Assembly (NCBI GenBank): GCA_022820545.1
Contig: JAJEFG010000064.1
Location: 1-47,246 of the forward strand
Length of the DNA: 47,246 nt
Reading direction: 5' to 3'
Source of the DNA: Acidobacteriota bacterium
Lineage (GTDB): Bacteria > Acidobacteriota > Vicinamibacteria > Marinacidobacterales > Marinacidobacteraceae
The notes beneath the pieces were generated by a model. It searched no databases, was not told where the DNA came from, and was given only the letters and a program-made list of their open reading frames with translations. Numbering within the stretch: position 1 is the first letter of the stretch; every line of letters starts with the position of its first letter. Both the position numbers and the translations under genes were made by a program. This document shows, in pieces, positions 16,388-25,003 of this stretch.

Positions 16388-19300
16388 GTGAAGTCCCTGA
16401 TCGCCGGCTGCATCCGGCGGCCGGTGAGCGTCGGCATGTTCACCGTGGCCGCGTGCGTCTTCGGGTTCGTGGCCCTCGGCCGGCTGCCGGTCAACCTGCT
16501 CCCGGAGATCTCCTACCCCACCCTGACGGTCGAGACCCGGATGCCGGGCGCGGCGCCCATCGAGGTGGAGACGCTGGTGACCCGGCCGATCGAGGAGGCC
16601 GCCTCGGTGGTTCCGGGGCTGCGGCGCGTCACGTCGCGGTCCCGCGCCGGAGCCTCCGAGGTGACCCTCGAGTTCGTCTGGGACACGAACATGGACTTCG
16701 CCGGGCTCGACGTGCGGGAGAAGCTCGACAGCGTCCTGTTGCCGGAGGACGCCGAACGGCCGCGGCTCCTGCGCTTCGACCCGGCGTCCGACGCGATCTT
16801 CCGCATTGGCGTCTCCGGGGACCAGCCCCTCTCGAGCATCCGCCAATGGACCGAGGAGGACCTCAAGAAGGATCTCGACGCCGTGGACGGGGTCGCCGCG
16901 GTCCGCATCGAGGGCGGGCTGGTGCGCGAGATCCAGGTGGACGTGGACGAGGGCCGGCTCGCCGCCTACGGCATCACCGTCGCGGAGGTCCGGGACGCGC
17001 TCGCGGCCAACAACGTGAACCTCGCCGGCGGCAGCGTCTACGAGGACGAGGCCCGCTACCTGGTCCGCACCCTGAACGAGCTGGACACCCTGGACCGCAT
17101 CCGCGCGGTGATCGTGAAGGACACCGAGGGACGGCTCGTCCGGCTCCGCGACGTGGCCGAAGTCCGCTCGGGGTTCAAGGACCAGGAGGTCATCCTGCGC
17201 CAGGGCGGCGCCGAGGGCGTCGAGGTCCGCATCTTCAAGGAGGGCGACGCGAACACCGTCCAGGTCGCGGAGGGAGTCCGGTCCCGGCTCGAGGCGCTCG
17301 ACGAGTCCGTGCCCGCCGGGCTCGCCCTGGCGGTGCTCTTCGACCAGTCCCGGTTCATCGAGGGCGCCATCTCGGAGGTGGTGCGGAACGCCTGGGAGGG
17401 CGGACTGCTCGCCATCCTGGTGATCGCGCTCTTCCTTCGCGACCGCCGCTGCACGGCGGTGGTCGCCATGGCCATCCCGGTCTCGGTGATCGCCACCTTC
17501 TTCGTGATGCAGCAGATGGGGCTCTCGCTGAACATCATGTCCCTCGGGGGGCTGGCGCTCGGGGTGGGCATGCTGCTCGACGACTCGATCGTGGTGCTCG
17601 AGGCGATCCACCGCCGGCACGCCGGCGGCGAGGGCGCGCGCGCAGCGGCGGTCACCGGGACCGTCGAGGTCGCCGGGCCGGTGATCGCCTCGACGCTCAC
17701 CACGGTCGCCGTCTTCCTGCCCATCGTCTTCGTCGAGGGCGTCGCGGGCCAGCTCTTCCGCGACCAGGCGCTGACCGTCTCCATCTCCATCCTGGCGTCG
17801 CTCGGGTTCTCGCTGGCCCTCATCCCGGTGCTCTCGAGCCGGGGCGTGATCACCCCCGGAGCCGCCGGTGAGCAGCGGGCGACAACCGCCGTGCGGGCGC
17901 TCCGCGGGCTGCGCCGCGGACTCCGCTGGGTCGGACGGGGGCTGATGTTCCCGCTGCGGCCGGTCGCGTCCGGCTTCACCGCGGCGGAGGGCGCCGTGGC
18001 GCGCGCCTACCCGCCGGTGCTGCGGGCGGCGCTCCGCCACCCGGTCACCGTCTTCGCGCTGGCGGCCGGGCTCTTCGCCGGTTCGCTCGCGGTCGGACGG
18101 GCCGGGATCGGCGTGGAGCTCATCCCGGCGCTCTCGCAGGGCGAGTTCCACTTCGACGTCCATCTCCCCGAGGGGTCCGCGGTCACCGCGACGGACACGG
18201 TGGTGGACGCCGTCGGGGAGTCCGCCCTCGAGGACCCGTCCGTGCTCCGGGTGACCACCGAGGCGGGGACCGCGACGGGCGGCGGCTTCGCCGGTGGCTC
18301 CGGCCGCGCCGAGCACCAGGGCCGCGTCCAGGTGACGATGGCGGATCCGGGGGACAAACTGGCCGAGGCGGCCGTGATCGAACGGATCCGCGCCGATCTC
18401 GCGGGACAGCCCGGCGTCCGCTACGAGTTCGGGCGGCCGTCCTATTTCAGTTTCCGGCAGCCCGTCGAGGTGGAGGTCTATTCGGAGGACCGCTCGCTGC
18501 TGGTGCCAAGCGCCCGCCGGGTACAGGCGGCGGTCGCCGACGTTCCCGGCCTCGCCGACGTGCGCTCCACCGCCGAGGCGGGCAGCCCCGAGATCCGGGT
18601 GCACTTCGCCGCCGACCGGCTCGCGAGCCTGGGCCTCACGGTGGACCAGGCGTCCGAGGGGCTGCGCTCCAAGCTGCGCGGCGAGGTCGCCACCCGGCTC
18701 GACGAGGGGGACCGGCGCATCGACGTGATGGTGCGCGGGGGCGAGAGTCTCCGCTCCCGCACCGCGGCGGTGCCGGAGCTGATCGTCCACGCCGAGGAGG
18801 CGCGGCCGGTGCCGCTGCGGGCGCTCGGGAACGCCGAGGTCGGCGAGGGGCCCGCGGAGCTCCGCCGGGTCGGGCAACGGCCCGCGGTGGTGATCTCCGG
18901 CAACCTCGACGGCACGGACCTGGAGGGGGCTACCGAGGCCATCGATTCGCGCATCGCGGGGCTCGGGCTCGCCCCGGGCGTCTCCACCCGGTTCGGGGGA
19001 CAGCGCGAGGAGATGGAGCGGTCCTTCGCGAGCCTGGCGCTCGCCATCGGGCTCGCGATCTTCCTCGTCTATTTCGTGATGGCGAGCCAGTTCGAGTCGC
19101 TGCTGCACCCGTTCCTGATCCTCTTCACGATCCCGCTCGCCGCGATCGGGGTGGTGTGGGCGCTCCTCCTCTCGGGGTCCACGCTGAGCGTGATCGTCCT
19201 GATCGGAGTCGTGATGCTGGCCGGGATCGTGGTGAAGAACGCCATCGTGCTGGTGGACTGCATCAACCGGCTGCGGCGCGAGGGGATGGAGAAGGCGGAG

Positions 19301-19525
19301 GCGATCGTCGCGGCGGGCCAGATCCGGTTGCGGCCGATCCTGATGACGACCCTGACCACGATCCTGGGCCTGACGCCGATGGCGCTCGGGCTCGGCGAAG
19401 GAGCCGAGATCCGGGGCCCGATGGCCATCACCGTCATCGGTGGACTGCTCGTCTCCACGCTGCTGACGCTGGTGGTCATCCCGACGGCGTACTCGGTGTT
19501 CGACCGGAAGAGGTTTGCGGCGTGA
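16388..19525 (+). CDS. RND efflux permease, first of two
   Basis: 1045 residues, full length for an HAE/MMPL-type RND pump driven by the proton gradient. TM1 is at the N-terminus (RRPVSVGMFTVAACVFGFVA), with periplasmic loops after TM1 and TM7. The TM4 proton-relay pair is D398-D399 in GVGMLLDDSIVVLE, and the TM10 lysine is K950 in GIVVKNAIVLVD. FQFESLLHPF-type motifs are present as ASQFESLLHP. Substrate specificity cannot be read from the sequence. GTG start with GGAGGA 7 bases upstream. Downstream lies a second, distinct RND gene. Paired different RND permeases with one adaptor recall MdtABC-like heteromeric pumps, though this arrangement alone does not prove heteromers. Confidence 0.95.
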   Translation: MKSLIAGCIRRPVSVGMFTVAACVFGFVALGRLPVNLLPEISYPTLTVETRMPGAAPIEVETLVTRPIEEAASVVPGLRRVTSRSRAGASEVTLEFVWDTNMDFAGLDVREKLDSVLLPEDAERPRLLRFDPASDAIFRIGVSGDQPLSSIRQWTEEDLKKDLDAVDGVAAVRIEGGLVREIQVDVDEGRLAAYGITVAEVRDALAANNVNLAGGSVYEDEARYLVRTLNELDTLDRIRAVIVKDTEGRLVRLRDVAEVRSGFKDQEVILRQGGAEGVEVRIFKEGDANTVQVAEGVRSRLEALDESVPAGLALAVLFDQSRFIEGAISEVVRNAWEGGLLAILVIALFLRDRRCTAVVAMAIPVSVIATFFVMQQMGLSLNIMSLGGLALGVGMLLDDSIVVLEAIHRRHAGGEGARAAAVTGTVEVAGPVIASTLTTVAVFLPIVFVEGVAGQLFRDQALTVSISILASLGFSLALIPVLSSRGVITPGAAGEQRATTAVRALRGLRRGLRWVGRGLMFPLRPVASGFTAAEGAVARAYPPVLRAALRHPVTVFALAAGLFAGSLAVGRAGIGVELIPALSQGEFHFDVHLPEGSAVTATDTVVDAVGESALEDPSVLRVTTEAGTATGGGFAGGSGRAEHQGRVQVTMADPGDKLAEAAVIERIRADLAGQPGVRYEFGRPSYFSFRQPVEVEVYSEDRSLLVPSARRVQAAVADVPGLADVRSTAEAGSPEIRVHFAADRLASLGLTVDQASEGLRSKLRGEVATRLDEGDRRIDVMVRGGESLRSRTAAVPELIVHAEEARPVPLRALGNAEVGEGPAELRRVGQRPAVVISGNLDGTDLEGATEAIDSRIAGLGLAPGVSTRFGGQREEMERSFASLALAIGLAIFLVYFVMASQFESLLHPFLILFTIPLAAIGVVWALLLSGSTLSVIVLIGVVMLAGIVVKNAIVLVDCINRLRREGMEKAEAIVAAGQIRLRPILMTTLTTILGLTPMALGLGEGAEIRGPMAITVIGGLLVSTLLTLVVIPTAYSVFDRKRFAA

Positions 19526-19544
19526 GGACCTTGAAGTTCCTGCT

Positions 19545-19588
19545 CTTCGCCGCCTGCGGCGGCGATGCCGGCCGGAGGCCGGCGCTCC
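19545..19588 (-). repeat. Two-hairpin element overlapping the RBS of the second RND gene
   Basis: Minus-strand orientation: first hairpin GCCGGCC-TCC-GGCCGGC, second hairpin CGCCGCC-GCA-GGCGGCG (7 perfect pairs). It ends one base before the ATG at 19590. On the coding strand the first loop reads GGAGG (19574-19578), 11 bases before the ATG, so the repeat itself offers the Shine-Dalgarno. Confidence 0.8.
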
Positions 19589-19589
19589 G

Positions 19590-22500
19590 ATGAGTCTTCC
19601 CAAGCTGGCGGTGAACCGTCCGGTGACCACCGCGATGGTGCTGCTCAGCCTGCTGGTGCTGGGCGGCATCTCGTTCAGCCGGATCCCCCTCGCCTTCCTG
19701 CCGGACGTGGACTTCCCCGGGGTCTTCGTGACCGTCCCCTACCCGAACGCGAGCCCCCGGCAGATCGAGCGCGAGATCGTGCAGCCGCTCGAGGAGGCGC
19801 TCGCCACCATCCCCGGCGCCCGCCGGATCAGTTCCACCGCCACCGCCGACAGCGCCGACCTCCAGCTCCAGTTCACCTGGGGCGAGACGGTGGACGTGGC
19901 CCGCGCGAAGGTCTTCGAGGCCGTCGAGGACGCGCGCCCGGACCTTCCGGACGACGTGCGGGAAATCTACGTCAACACCTTCTCGACCACCCAGATCCCG
20001 ATCGTGGAGGCGCGGATCTCCGCCTCCGGCATGGATCTCTCGGCGAACTACGACCGCCTCGAGCGCCGGATCGCCGACCCCATCCGCCGCATCCCGGGGG
20101 TCGCCCGGGTGGACCTCAACGGGGTGGAGCCGCGCGAGGTGCGGATCAACCTCCGCCTCGACCGGCTCGCCGCCCACCGCCTCGACCTCGGCGAGATCGT
20201 GGACCGGGTCTCCAACATGAACCGCAACGTGTCGCTCGGACGCATTCGGACGGACGGCGAGGTGACCCCGGTGCGCGGGTTCGGGGCCCTGTCCGCGATC
20301 GAGGAGATCGGGAGCCTGCCGCTGGACGACCAGGGCCTCTCGGTCGCCGACGTCGCCGACGTGACCTACCGGGAGCCGCCGATCCCGTTCGGGCGGCACC
20401 TGAACGACGAGACCGCCGTCGCGCTCACCGTCTACAAGAGCGCCCAGGCGAACACCGTGGAAGTCGCCACCGCGGTCACCGAGCGGATCGAGACCGAGAT
20501 CGCCGCCGATCCCTCGCTCGCCGGCATCAACCTGTTCGTCTGGGACGACCAGGCGGAGGAGATCACCTCCGGACTCGCCGGCATCCGCACCGAGGGCCTG
20601 CTGGGGGCCATCTTCGCCGTCTTCCTGCTGTTCCTGTTCCTGCGCCGGGTGGACACGACCTCGATCATCAGCCTCACGATCCCGATGTCCATCATCGCGA
20701 CCGCGATCGTCCTCTACTTCGCCGGACGCTCCCTCAACGTCCTGTCGATGATGGGGATGATGCTCGGCATCGGGCTGCTGGTGGACGACGCCATCGTGGT
20801 CCTCGAATCCATCGTGCGCGAGCACGGCCGGGGGATCCCCGCGAAGGCGGCGGCGATCTCCGGCGCCCGGGCGGTCTCGGGGGCGGTGATCGCCTCGACG
20901 GTGACCACCGCCGTGGTCTTCCTGCCGACGGTGGTGGGCCCGAAGAACGAGATGTCCATCTGGCTCGGGGAGATCGGCCTCGCGATCACGCTGACGATCT
21001 TCTGCTCGCTGTTCATCTCGCTGACCCTGATCCCGCTGGTGAGTTCGCGCCTCCTCGCCCGCAAGCCCTCGGTCGCGCCCCGCTGGACCGAGCGCCTCGG
21101 CGATCTCTACCAGCGGGTCCTGCGGTTCACCCTGCGCCGCCGCTGGATCACGGCCGGCATCGCCGCCGCCTTCCTGGCCACCGCGATCCTGCCGTTCTTC
21201 CTCGGACTCTCCACGGCGGTGTTCGCCGGGATCAACCGCAACCGCATCTTCCTCGCCTACGAGTTCGACGACTTCCACTACAAGGAGGACTCCCGGCTCG
21301 CGGTGCTGGCCGTGGAGCGCGAACTCGCGGACGTCCGGGAGGAGCTCGGGATCGACTCCGTGTACAGCTACTTCGCCGAGAACGAGGCGCAGACGGTGAT
21401 CTCGTTCCTGGACGAGCACATCTCCGACGCCGAAGGCCGGGAGATGAAGAAGCGCGTCGAGGAGGTGCTGCCCACCCTGCCCGGCACCCGGATCGTGTTC
21501 GGCGACGACGATCAGGAGACCGGCGGCGACAGCATGTTCTTCCGGGTCCGGTTCTACGGCGAGGACTCCGAGCGGCTCGCCGGGATCGCGCGCGAAGGCG
21601 AGGACCGGATAGCCGCCGTCACGGGGGTGGCCGACATCTCACGCGCCGGGGACACCCCCCGGAAGGAGGTGCTGGTGCGGCCGCGGACCGAGGAGGCCGC
21701 CCGGCTCGGCATCAGTCCGCGGGACCTTGCGGAGATCTTCGGGTTCACGCTGGGCGGACGGCCGCTCCGCCGGTTCCAGACCGAGGACCGGGAGGCCGAA
21801 GTGCTGCTCATGATGTCCCAGGCGGACGTCTCGCGGGTGGAAGACCTGCGCAACTTCACGCTGATCGCCGACGGTGGCGTCCCGATCGCGTTCGGCAACC
21901 TGGCCGACTTCGAGATCGTCGAACGCAGCCGGACGATCCAGCGGGTGGACCGCAAGGCGGTGGCGACGCTGCGCGCCTCGTACGAAGGGGAGGCGTGGGA
22001 GGACGCCCGCGCCGCGATCGAGGAGGAGCTGGACGCCATGGCGCTCCCCGCCGGGTACTCGTGGTCGTTCGGCGAGCGGATCAACCGCCAGGACACCGAC
22101 CTCCAGAACATGGCGGTGAACTACCTGCTGGCGCTTCTCCTCATCTACATCGTGATGGCGGCCCAGTTCGAGTCGCTCATCCATCCGCTCGCGATCCTGA
22201 TCTCGATCCCCTACGCGCTCTGGGGCGCGTCCTGGACGCTGCTCGCCACGAACAGCCCCTTCAACCTGATGGCCCAGATCGGGATGCTCATCCTGATGGG
22301 CATCGTGGTGAAGAACGGGATCGTCCTGATCGACCACGTGAACAAGCTGCGCCGGGACGGCATGGAGCGCACCGAGGCCCTGCTGGTGGGCGGCCGGGAC
22401 CGGCTCCGGCCGATCCTCATGACCGCCGGCGCCACCATGCTCGCCCTCCTTCCGATGGCGATCGGACGGACCGGGCTCGACGGGCTCTACTACTTCCCGC

Positions 22501-22667
22501 TCGCCCGGACGGTGATCGGCGGCCTCGCCGCCTCGACGGTCCTGACGCTCGTCATCCTGCCGTTCTTCTACACGCTGCTGGACGACCTGGCGATGAAGGC
22601 GCGCCGGGTCTGGCGCGCGAGCGCCCCGGCGCCGGTCCCGGTGGCGGAACCAGTCCGAGCCTCCTGA
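19590..22667 (+). CDS. RND efflux permease, second of two
   Basis: 1025 residues from ATG 19590. An in-frame TTG at 19515 with GGAAGAGG before it would overlap the stop of the first RND gene and translate the repeat as an Arg/Pro-rich N-terminus; I prefer 19590 because RND proteins begin close to TM1 (NRPVTTAMVLLSLLVLGGIS). The TM4 pair is D399-D400 in GIGLLVDDAIVVLE, and TM10 is K908 in GIVVKNGIVLID. The porter and docking domains are complete, and the C-terminal tail is short. It is clearly a different subfamily from the upstream permease (for example EYEFDDFHYKED-type loop residues). Final gene of the adaptor-RND-RND operon. Confidence 0.94.
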   Translation: MSLPKLAVNRPVTTAMVLLSLLVLGGISFSRIPLAFLPDVDFPGVFVTVPYPNASPRQIEREIVQPLEEALATIPGARRISSTATADSADLQLQFTWGETVDVARAKVFEAVEDARPDLPDDVREIYVNTFSTTQIPIVEARISASGMDLSANYDRLERRIADPIRRIPGVARVDLNGVEPREVRINLRLDRLAAHRLDLGEIVDRVSNMNRNVSLGRIRTDGEVTPVRGFGALSAIEEIGSLPLDDQGLSVADVADVTYREPPIPFGRHLNDETAVALTVYKSAQANTVEVATAVTERIETEIAADPSLAGINLFVWDDQAEEITSGLAGIRTEGLLGAIFAVFLLFLFLRRVDTTSIISLTIPMSIIATAIVLYFAGRSLNVLSMMGMMLGIGLLVDDAIVVLESIVREHGRGIPAKAAAISGARAVSGAVIASTVTTAVVFLPTVVGPKNEMSIWLGEIGLAITLTIFCSLFISLTLIPLVSSRLLARKPSVAPRWTERLGDLYQRVLRFTLRRRWITAGIAAAFLATAILPFFLGLSTAVFAGINRNRIFLAYEFDDFHYKEDSRLAVLAVERELADVREELGIDSVYSYFAENEAQTVISFLDEHISDAEGREMKKRVEEVLPTLPGTRIVFGDDDQETGGDSMFFRVRFYGEDSERLAGIAREGEDRIAAVTGVADISRAGDTPRKEVLVRPRTEEAARLGISPRDLAEIFGFTLGGRPLRRFQTEDREAEVLLMMSQADVSRVEDLRNFTLIADGGVPIAFGNLADFEIVERSRTIQRVDRKAVATLRASYEGEAWEDARAAIEEELDAMALPAGYSWSFGERINRQDTDLQNMAVNYLLALLLIYIVMAAQFESLIHPLAILISIPYALWGASWTLLATNSPFNLMAQIGMLILMGIVVKNGIVLIDHVNKLRRDGMERTEALLVGGRDRLRPILMTAGATMLALLPMAIGRTGLDGLYYFPLARTVIGGLAASTVLTLVILPFFYTLLDDLAMKARRVWRASAPAPVPVAEPVRAS

Positions 22668-22708
22668 TCCTCAGGAACTGTCGCTCGGGAACATCGCGCA
22701 CCCGGCTC

Positions 22709-22757
22709 GGAACGCCGGCCTCGGCCGGCAGCGCCCACCGCCGGCGGGCGATGCGAC
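22709..22757 (+). repeat. Two-hairpin GC-rich element
   Basis: GGAACGCCGG lead, first hairpin GCCGGCC-TC-GGCCGGC. The second hairpin CGCCCACC-GCC-GGCGGGCG has a single A/C mismatch. It lies 42 bases after the second RND gene. Confidence 0.7.
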
Positions 22758-22797
22758 CCGGCACTCCCACAAGGCACGAGGTATCGCTGGTGACCGT

Positions 22798-22854
22798 TTA
22801 TAACGATCTTAGTCAGTTTATCGAAATCGGATAAACTCCCTAATATCGTTATAA
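22798..22854. promoter_or_regulatory. Nested palindromes, probable operator/promoter of the AAA ATPase
   Basis: Outer inverted repeat TTATAACGAT (22798-22807) / ATCGTTATAA (22845-22854), 10 of 10. Inner inverted repeat AGTTTATC (22815-22822) / GATAAACT (22830-22837), 8 of 8. This is the most AT-rich block in the neighbourhood and lies 26 bases before the ATG at 22881. The symmetry suggests dimeric protein binding rather than a terminator, as there is no GC stem or T-run. Confidence 0.65.
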
Positions 22855-22880
22855 CTCCCCTCGGATAGCCGGTCGAACTC

Positions 22881-24071
22881 ATGGATCCTCTTACCAATCC
22901 CTTCGCGCCGGGCGCTGGGACCCCGCCCCCCGAGCTGGCCGGACGCGACGAACTCCGGAACGGCGTGCGAATCGCCCTCGGAAGGATCCGAATCGCGCGT
23001 CCGGCCAAGAGCGTGCTCATGGTCGGACTCCGCGGGGTCGGCAAGACCGTGCTACTCGTGCGGATGCGGAAAGAAGCCGACGAATTCGGACACCAGACCG
23101 TGTACATCGAAGCACCGGAGGGCCGGTCCTTGCCAGCCATGCTGGCGCCTCAACTCCGTGCGACGTTGTTGAAGCTCTCATGGAACGACAAGGCAAGGGA
23201 CCTCGCTGATCGCGCGCTCCGGGGTCTGGCCGGTTTCACGAGTGCGCTGAAGGCGCAATACCAGGACATTCAGGTAGGTCTCGACTTCGATCCCGAAACG
23301 GGGCTTGCGGACAACGGCGACCTCGAGCAGGACCTGACCGCACTGTTGCTCGCTGCCGGCGCAGCCGCGAAGAAAGCCGGAACAGCGCTCGTCCTGTTCG
23401 TGGACGAGTTGCAGTACGTCCAGGAAGACGAACTGGCGGCCCTCATCACCGCGCTTCACCGCGCCACCCAAGAAGAAATGCCCGTCACCCTGGTTGGCGC
23501 TGGACTACCTCAACTGCGGGCTCGCACCGGGCGGGCGAAGTCCTACGCGGAACGTCTGTTCGATTTTCCCTTCATTGGACCGCTGGGGGAGGAGGCGGCG
23601 CGAACCGCCATCGCGAAGCCCGCTCTGGATCAGGGAGTTGGAGTCACGGACGAAGCCTTGCGCACGATCTTCGAAGAGACCCGCGGCTACCCGTACTTTC
23701 TGCAGGAATGGGGCAAGCACGCCTGGGACGTCGCCGACGAATCGCCCATTGCTCTCCGCGATGTGGAACGAGCTGCCTCGGGGGCCAAGACCGCGCTGGA
23801 CGAGGGCTTCTTCCGGGTCAGGGTGGACCGGCTCACGCCATCCGAGCGAAGGTACCTGAGGGCTATGGCCTCTTTGGGCGCCGGACCGCATCGGTCAGGC
23901 GACATCGCGAAGGTCCTCGGCAAGCAGGTCACTGCTCTTGGACCCGTGCGGAACAACCTGATCGCGAAAGGAATGGTGTGGAGTCCCAGTCACGGCGACA
24001 CGGCCTTCACCGTCCCGCTCTTCGAGGAGTTCATGACCCGGTTCATGCCCGGCGAGGACTGGCGAAACTAG
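22881..24071 (+). CDS. AAA_16-type ATPase with C-terminal winged helix
   Basis: 396 residues. The N-terminal GRDEL motif (residues 21-25) is typical of Orc/Cdc6-like and AAA_16 NTPases. Walker A GLRGVGKT (49-56), Walker B LVLFVDELQ (D175, E176), and a sensor region VTLVGAGLPQL followed by RTGRAKSYAERLF. A C-terminal region of about 75 residues (LTPSERRYLRAMASLG, GDIAKVLGKQVTALGPVRNNLIAKG) reads as a DNA-binding winged helix. The protein is a stand-alone gene with its own AT-rich palindromic control region and no evident partner. Related orphans occur widely in actinobacteria and other phyla; their role is not established, and a regulatory or defence function is speculation. No Shine-Dalgarno is visible before the ATG. 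Confidence 0.88.
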   Translation: MDPLTNPFAPGAGTPPPELAGRDELRNGVRIALGRIRIARPAKSVLMVGLRGVGKTVLLVRMRKEADEFGHQTVYIEAPEGRSLPAMLAPQLRATLLKLSWNDKARDLADRALRGLAGFTSALKAQYQDIQVGLDFDPETGLADNGDLEQDLTALLLAAGAAAKKAGTALVLFVDELQYVQEDELAALITALHRATQEEMPVTLVGAGLPQLRARTGRAKSYAERLFDFPFIGPLGEEAARTAIAKPALDQGVGVTDEALRTIFEETRGYPYFLQEWGKHAWDVADESPIALRDVERAASGAKTALDEGFFRVRVDRLTPSERRYLRAMASLGAGPHRSGDIAKVLGKQVTALGPVRNNLIAKGMVWSPSHGDTAFTVPLFEEFMTRFMPGEDWRN

Positions 24072-24109
24072 GCCGTTCCTCACGCCCTCCGATGACGGGT
24101 GCGGGCCGC

Positions 24110-24138
24110 GTGCCGGCTGAAGCCGGCGTTCCAAGCCG
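24110..24138 (-). repeat. Two-hairpin element, partial copy
   Basis: Keeps only the first hairpin (minus strand: TTGGAACGCCGGC-TTCA-GCCGGC) and the flanking GGAACG motif of the family. No second hairpin is recognisable. Confidence 0.5.
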
Positions 24139-24169
24139 TACGTGCCACTGGCTTCGTCCGGAGTTTGCG

Positions 24170-24217
24170 GTTTCGCGGCCCTGGCGGGCCGCGATGCCGG
24201 CCGGAGGCCGGCGCTCC
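24170..24217 (-). repeat. Two-hairpin GC-rich element
   Basis: Minus-strand order: GGAGCGCC lead, first hairpin GCCGGCC-TCC-GGCCGGC, CAT spacer, second hairpin CGCGGCCC-GCCA-GGGCCGCG (8 perfect pairs), then GAAAC. It lies 47 bases before the ABC ATPase start. Confidence 0.85.
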
Positions 24218-24264
24218 GAGGCGGAACCCGGTAGGCTGCGCAGCGTATTGAGCCGTAAAGGGAA

Positions 24265-24996
24265 ATGAACGGAAACGGCAGCGGAGCGAACGGCGGGCTC
24301 GCCGTCTCGATGCGGGACGTGACCAAGGTCTACCAGATGGGCGAGGTCGAGGTGCACGCGCTCCGTGGGGTGAGCGTGGACCTCGAGGTCGGCGGCTTCC
24401 TGGTCCTGCTCGGGCCTTCCGGGAGCGGCAAGTCCACCCTCCTGAACATCCTCGGCGGGCTCGACGTGCCGACCTCGGGGCAGGTGCTCTACCGGGGGCA
24501 GGACCTGACCCGCGCCGACGAGGGCGAGCTGACCCGGTACCGGCGGCGCCGGGTGGGGTTCGTGTTCCAGTTCTACAACCTCATCCCCTCGCTCAACGCC
24601 CGCGAGAACGTGGAGCTCGTAACCGAGATCTCCGACGACCCGCTCCCCGCGCAGGAGGCCCTCGACATCGTCGGGCTCGCCGACCGGAGCAGCCACTTCC
24701 CCTCGCAGATGTCGGGCGGCGAGCAGCAGCGGGTGGCCATCGCCCGGGCCATCGCCAAGCGGCCCGACATCCTGCTCTGCGACGAGCCGACCGGGGCGCT
24801 CGACATCACCACCGGCATCCAGGTGCTCGAAGCGCTCGAGCGGGTGAACCGCGACTACGGGGCCACCACCGCCATCATCACCCACAACGCGGCGATCGCC
24901 ACCATCGCCGACCGGGTCGTCTCGCTCGCCGACGGCCGCATTTCCCGGCAGCACGTCAACGAGACGCGGGCCGCCGCCTCCACGATCCAGTGGTGA
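24265..24996 (+). CDS. ABC transporter ATP-binding protein (MacB/LolD-type)
   Basis: 243 residues. Walker [10 protein letters not shown] (50-58), Q-loop Q102, signature [13 protein letters not shown] (from residue 150), Walker B ILLCDEP (D173, E174), and a D-loop GALD. The [15 protein letters not shown] context is typical of the LolD/MacB/FtsE-like branch that powers FtsX-type permeases. The ATG follows AAAGGGAA. The stop lies 7 bases before the permease start, so the genes are cotranscribed. Function: ATP hydrolysis driving the adjoining permease and adaptor in efflux or lipid/lipoprotein handling; substrate unknown. Confidence 0.95.
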   Translation: MNGNGSGANGGLAVSMRDVTKVYQMGEVEVHALRGVSVDLEVGGFLVLLGPSGSGKSTLLNILGGLDVPTSGQVLYRGQDLTRADEGELTRYRRRRVGFVFQFYNLIPSLNARENVELVTEISDDPLPAQEALDIVGLADRSSHFPSQMSGGEQQRVAIARAIAKRPDILLCDEPTGALDITTGIQVLEALERVNRDYGATTAIITHNAAIATIADRVVSLADGRISRQHVNETRAAASTIQW

Positions 24997-25003
24997 AGAC
25001 GCC

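Noticed and set aside
16319..21419. Large minus-strand open frames opposite the RND genes
   Set aside because: Low-complexity His/Arg/Asp/Gly-rich translations with no recognisable domain, fully antisense to strong RND coding sequence.
22798..22854. Nested palindrome as a Rho-independent terminator of the RND operon
   Set aside because: The stems are AT-rich, the loop spacing is long and there is no T-run; its position right before a gene fits an operator better.
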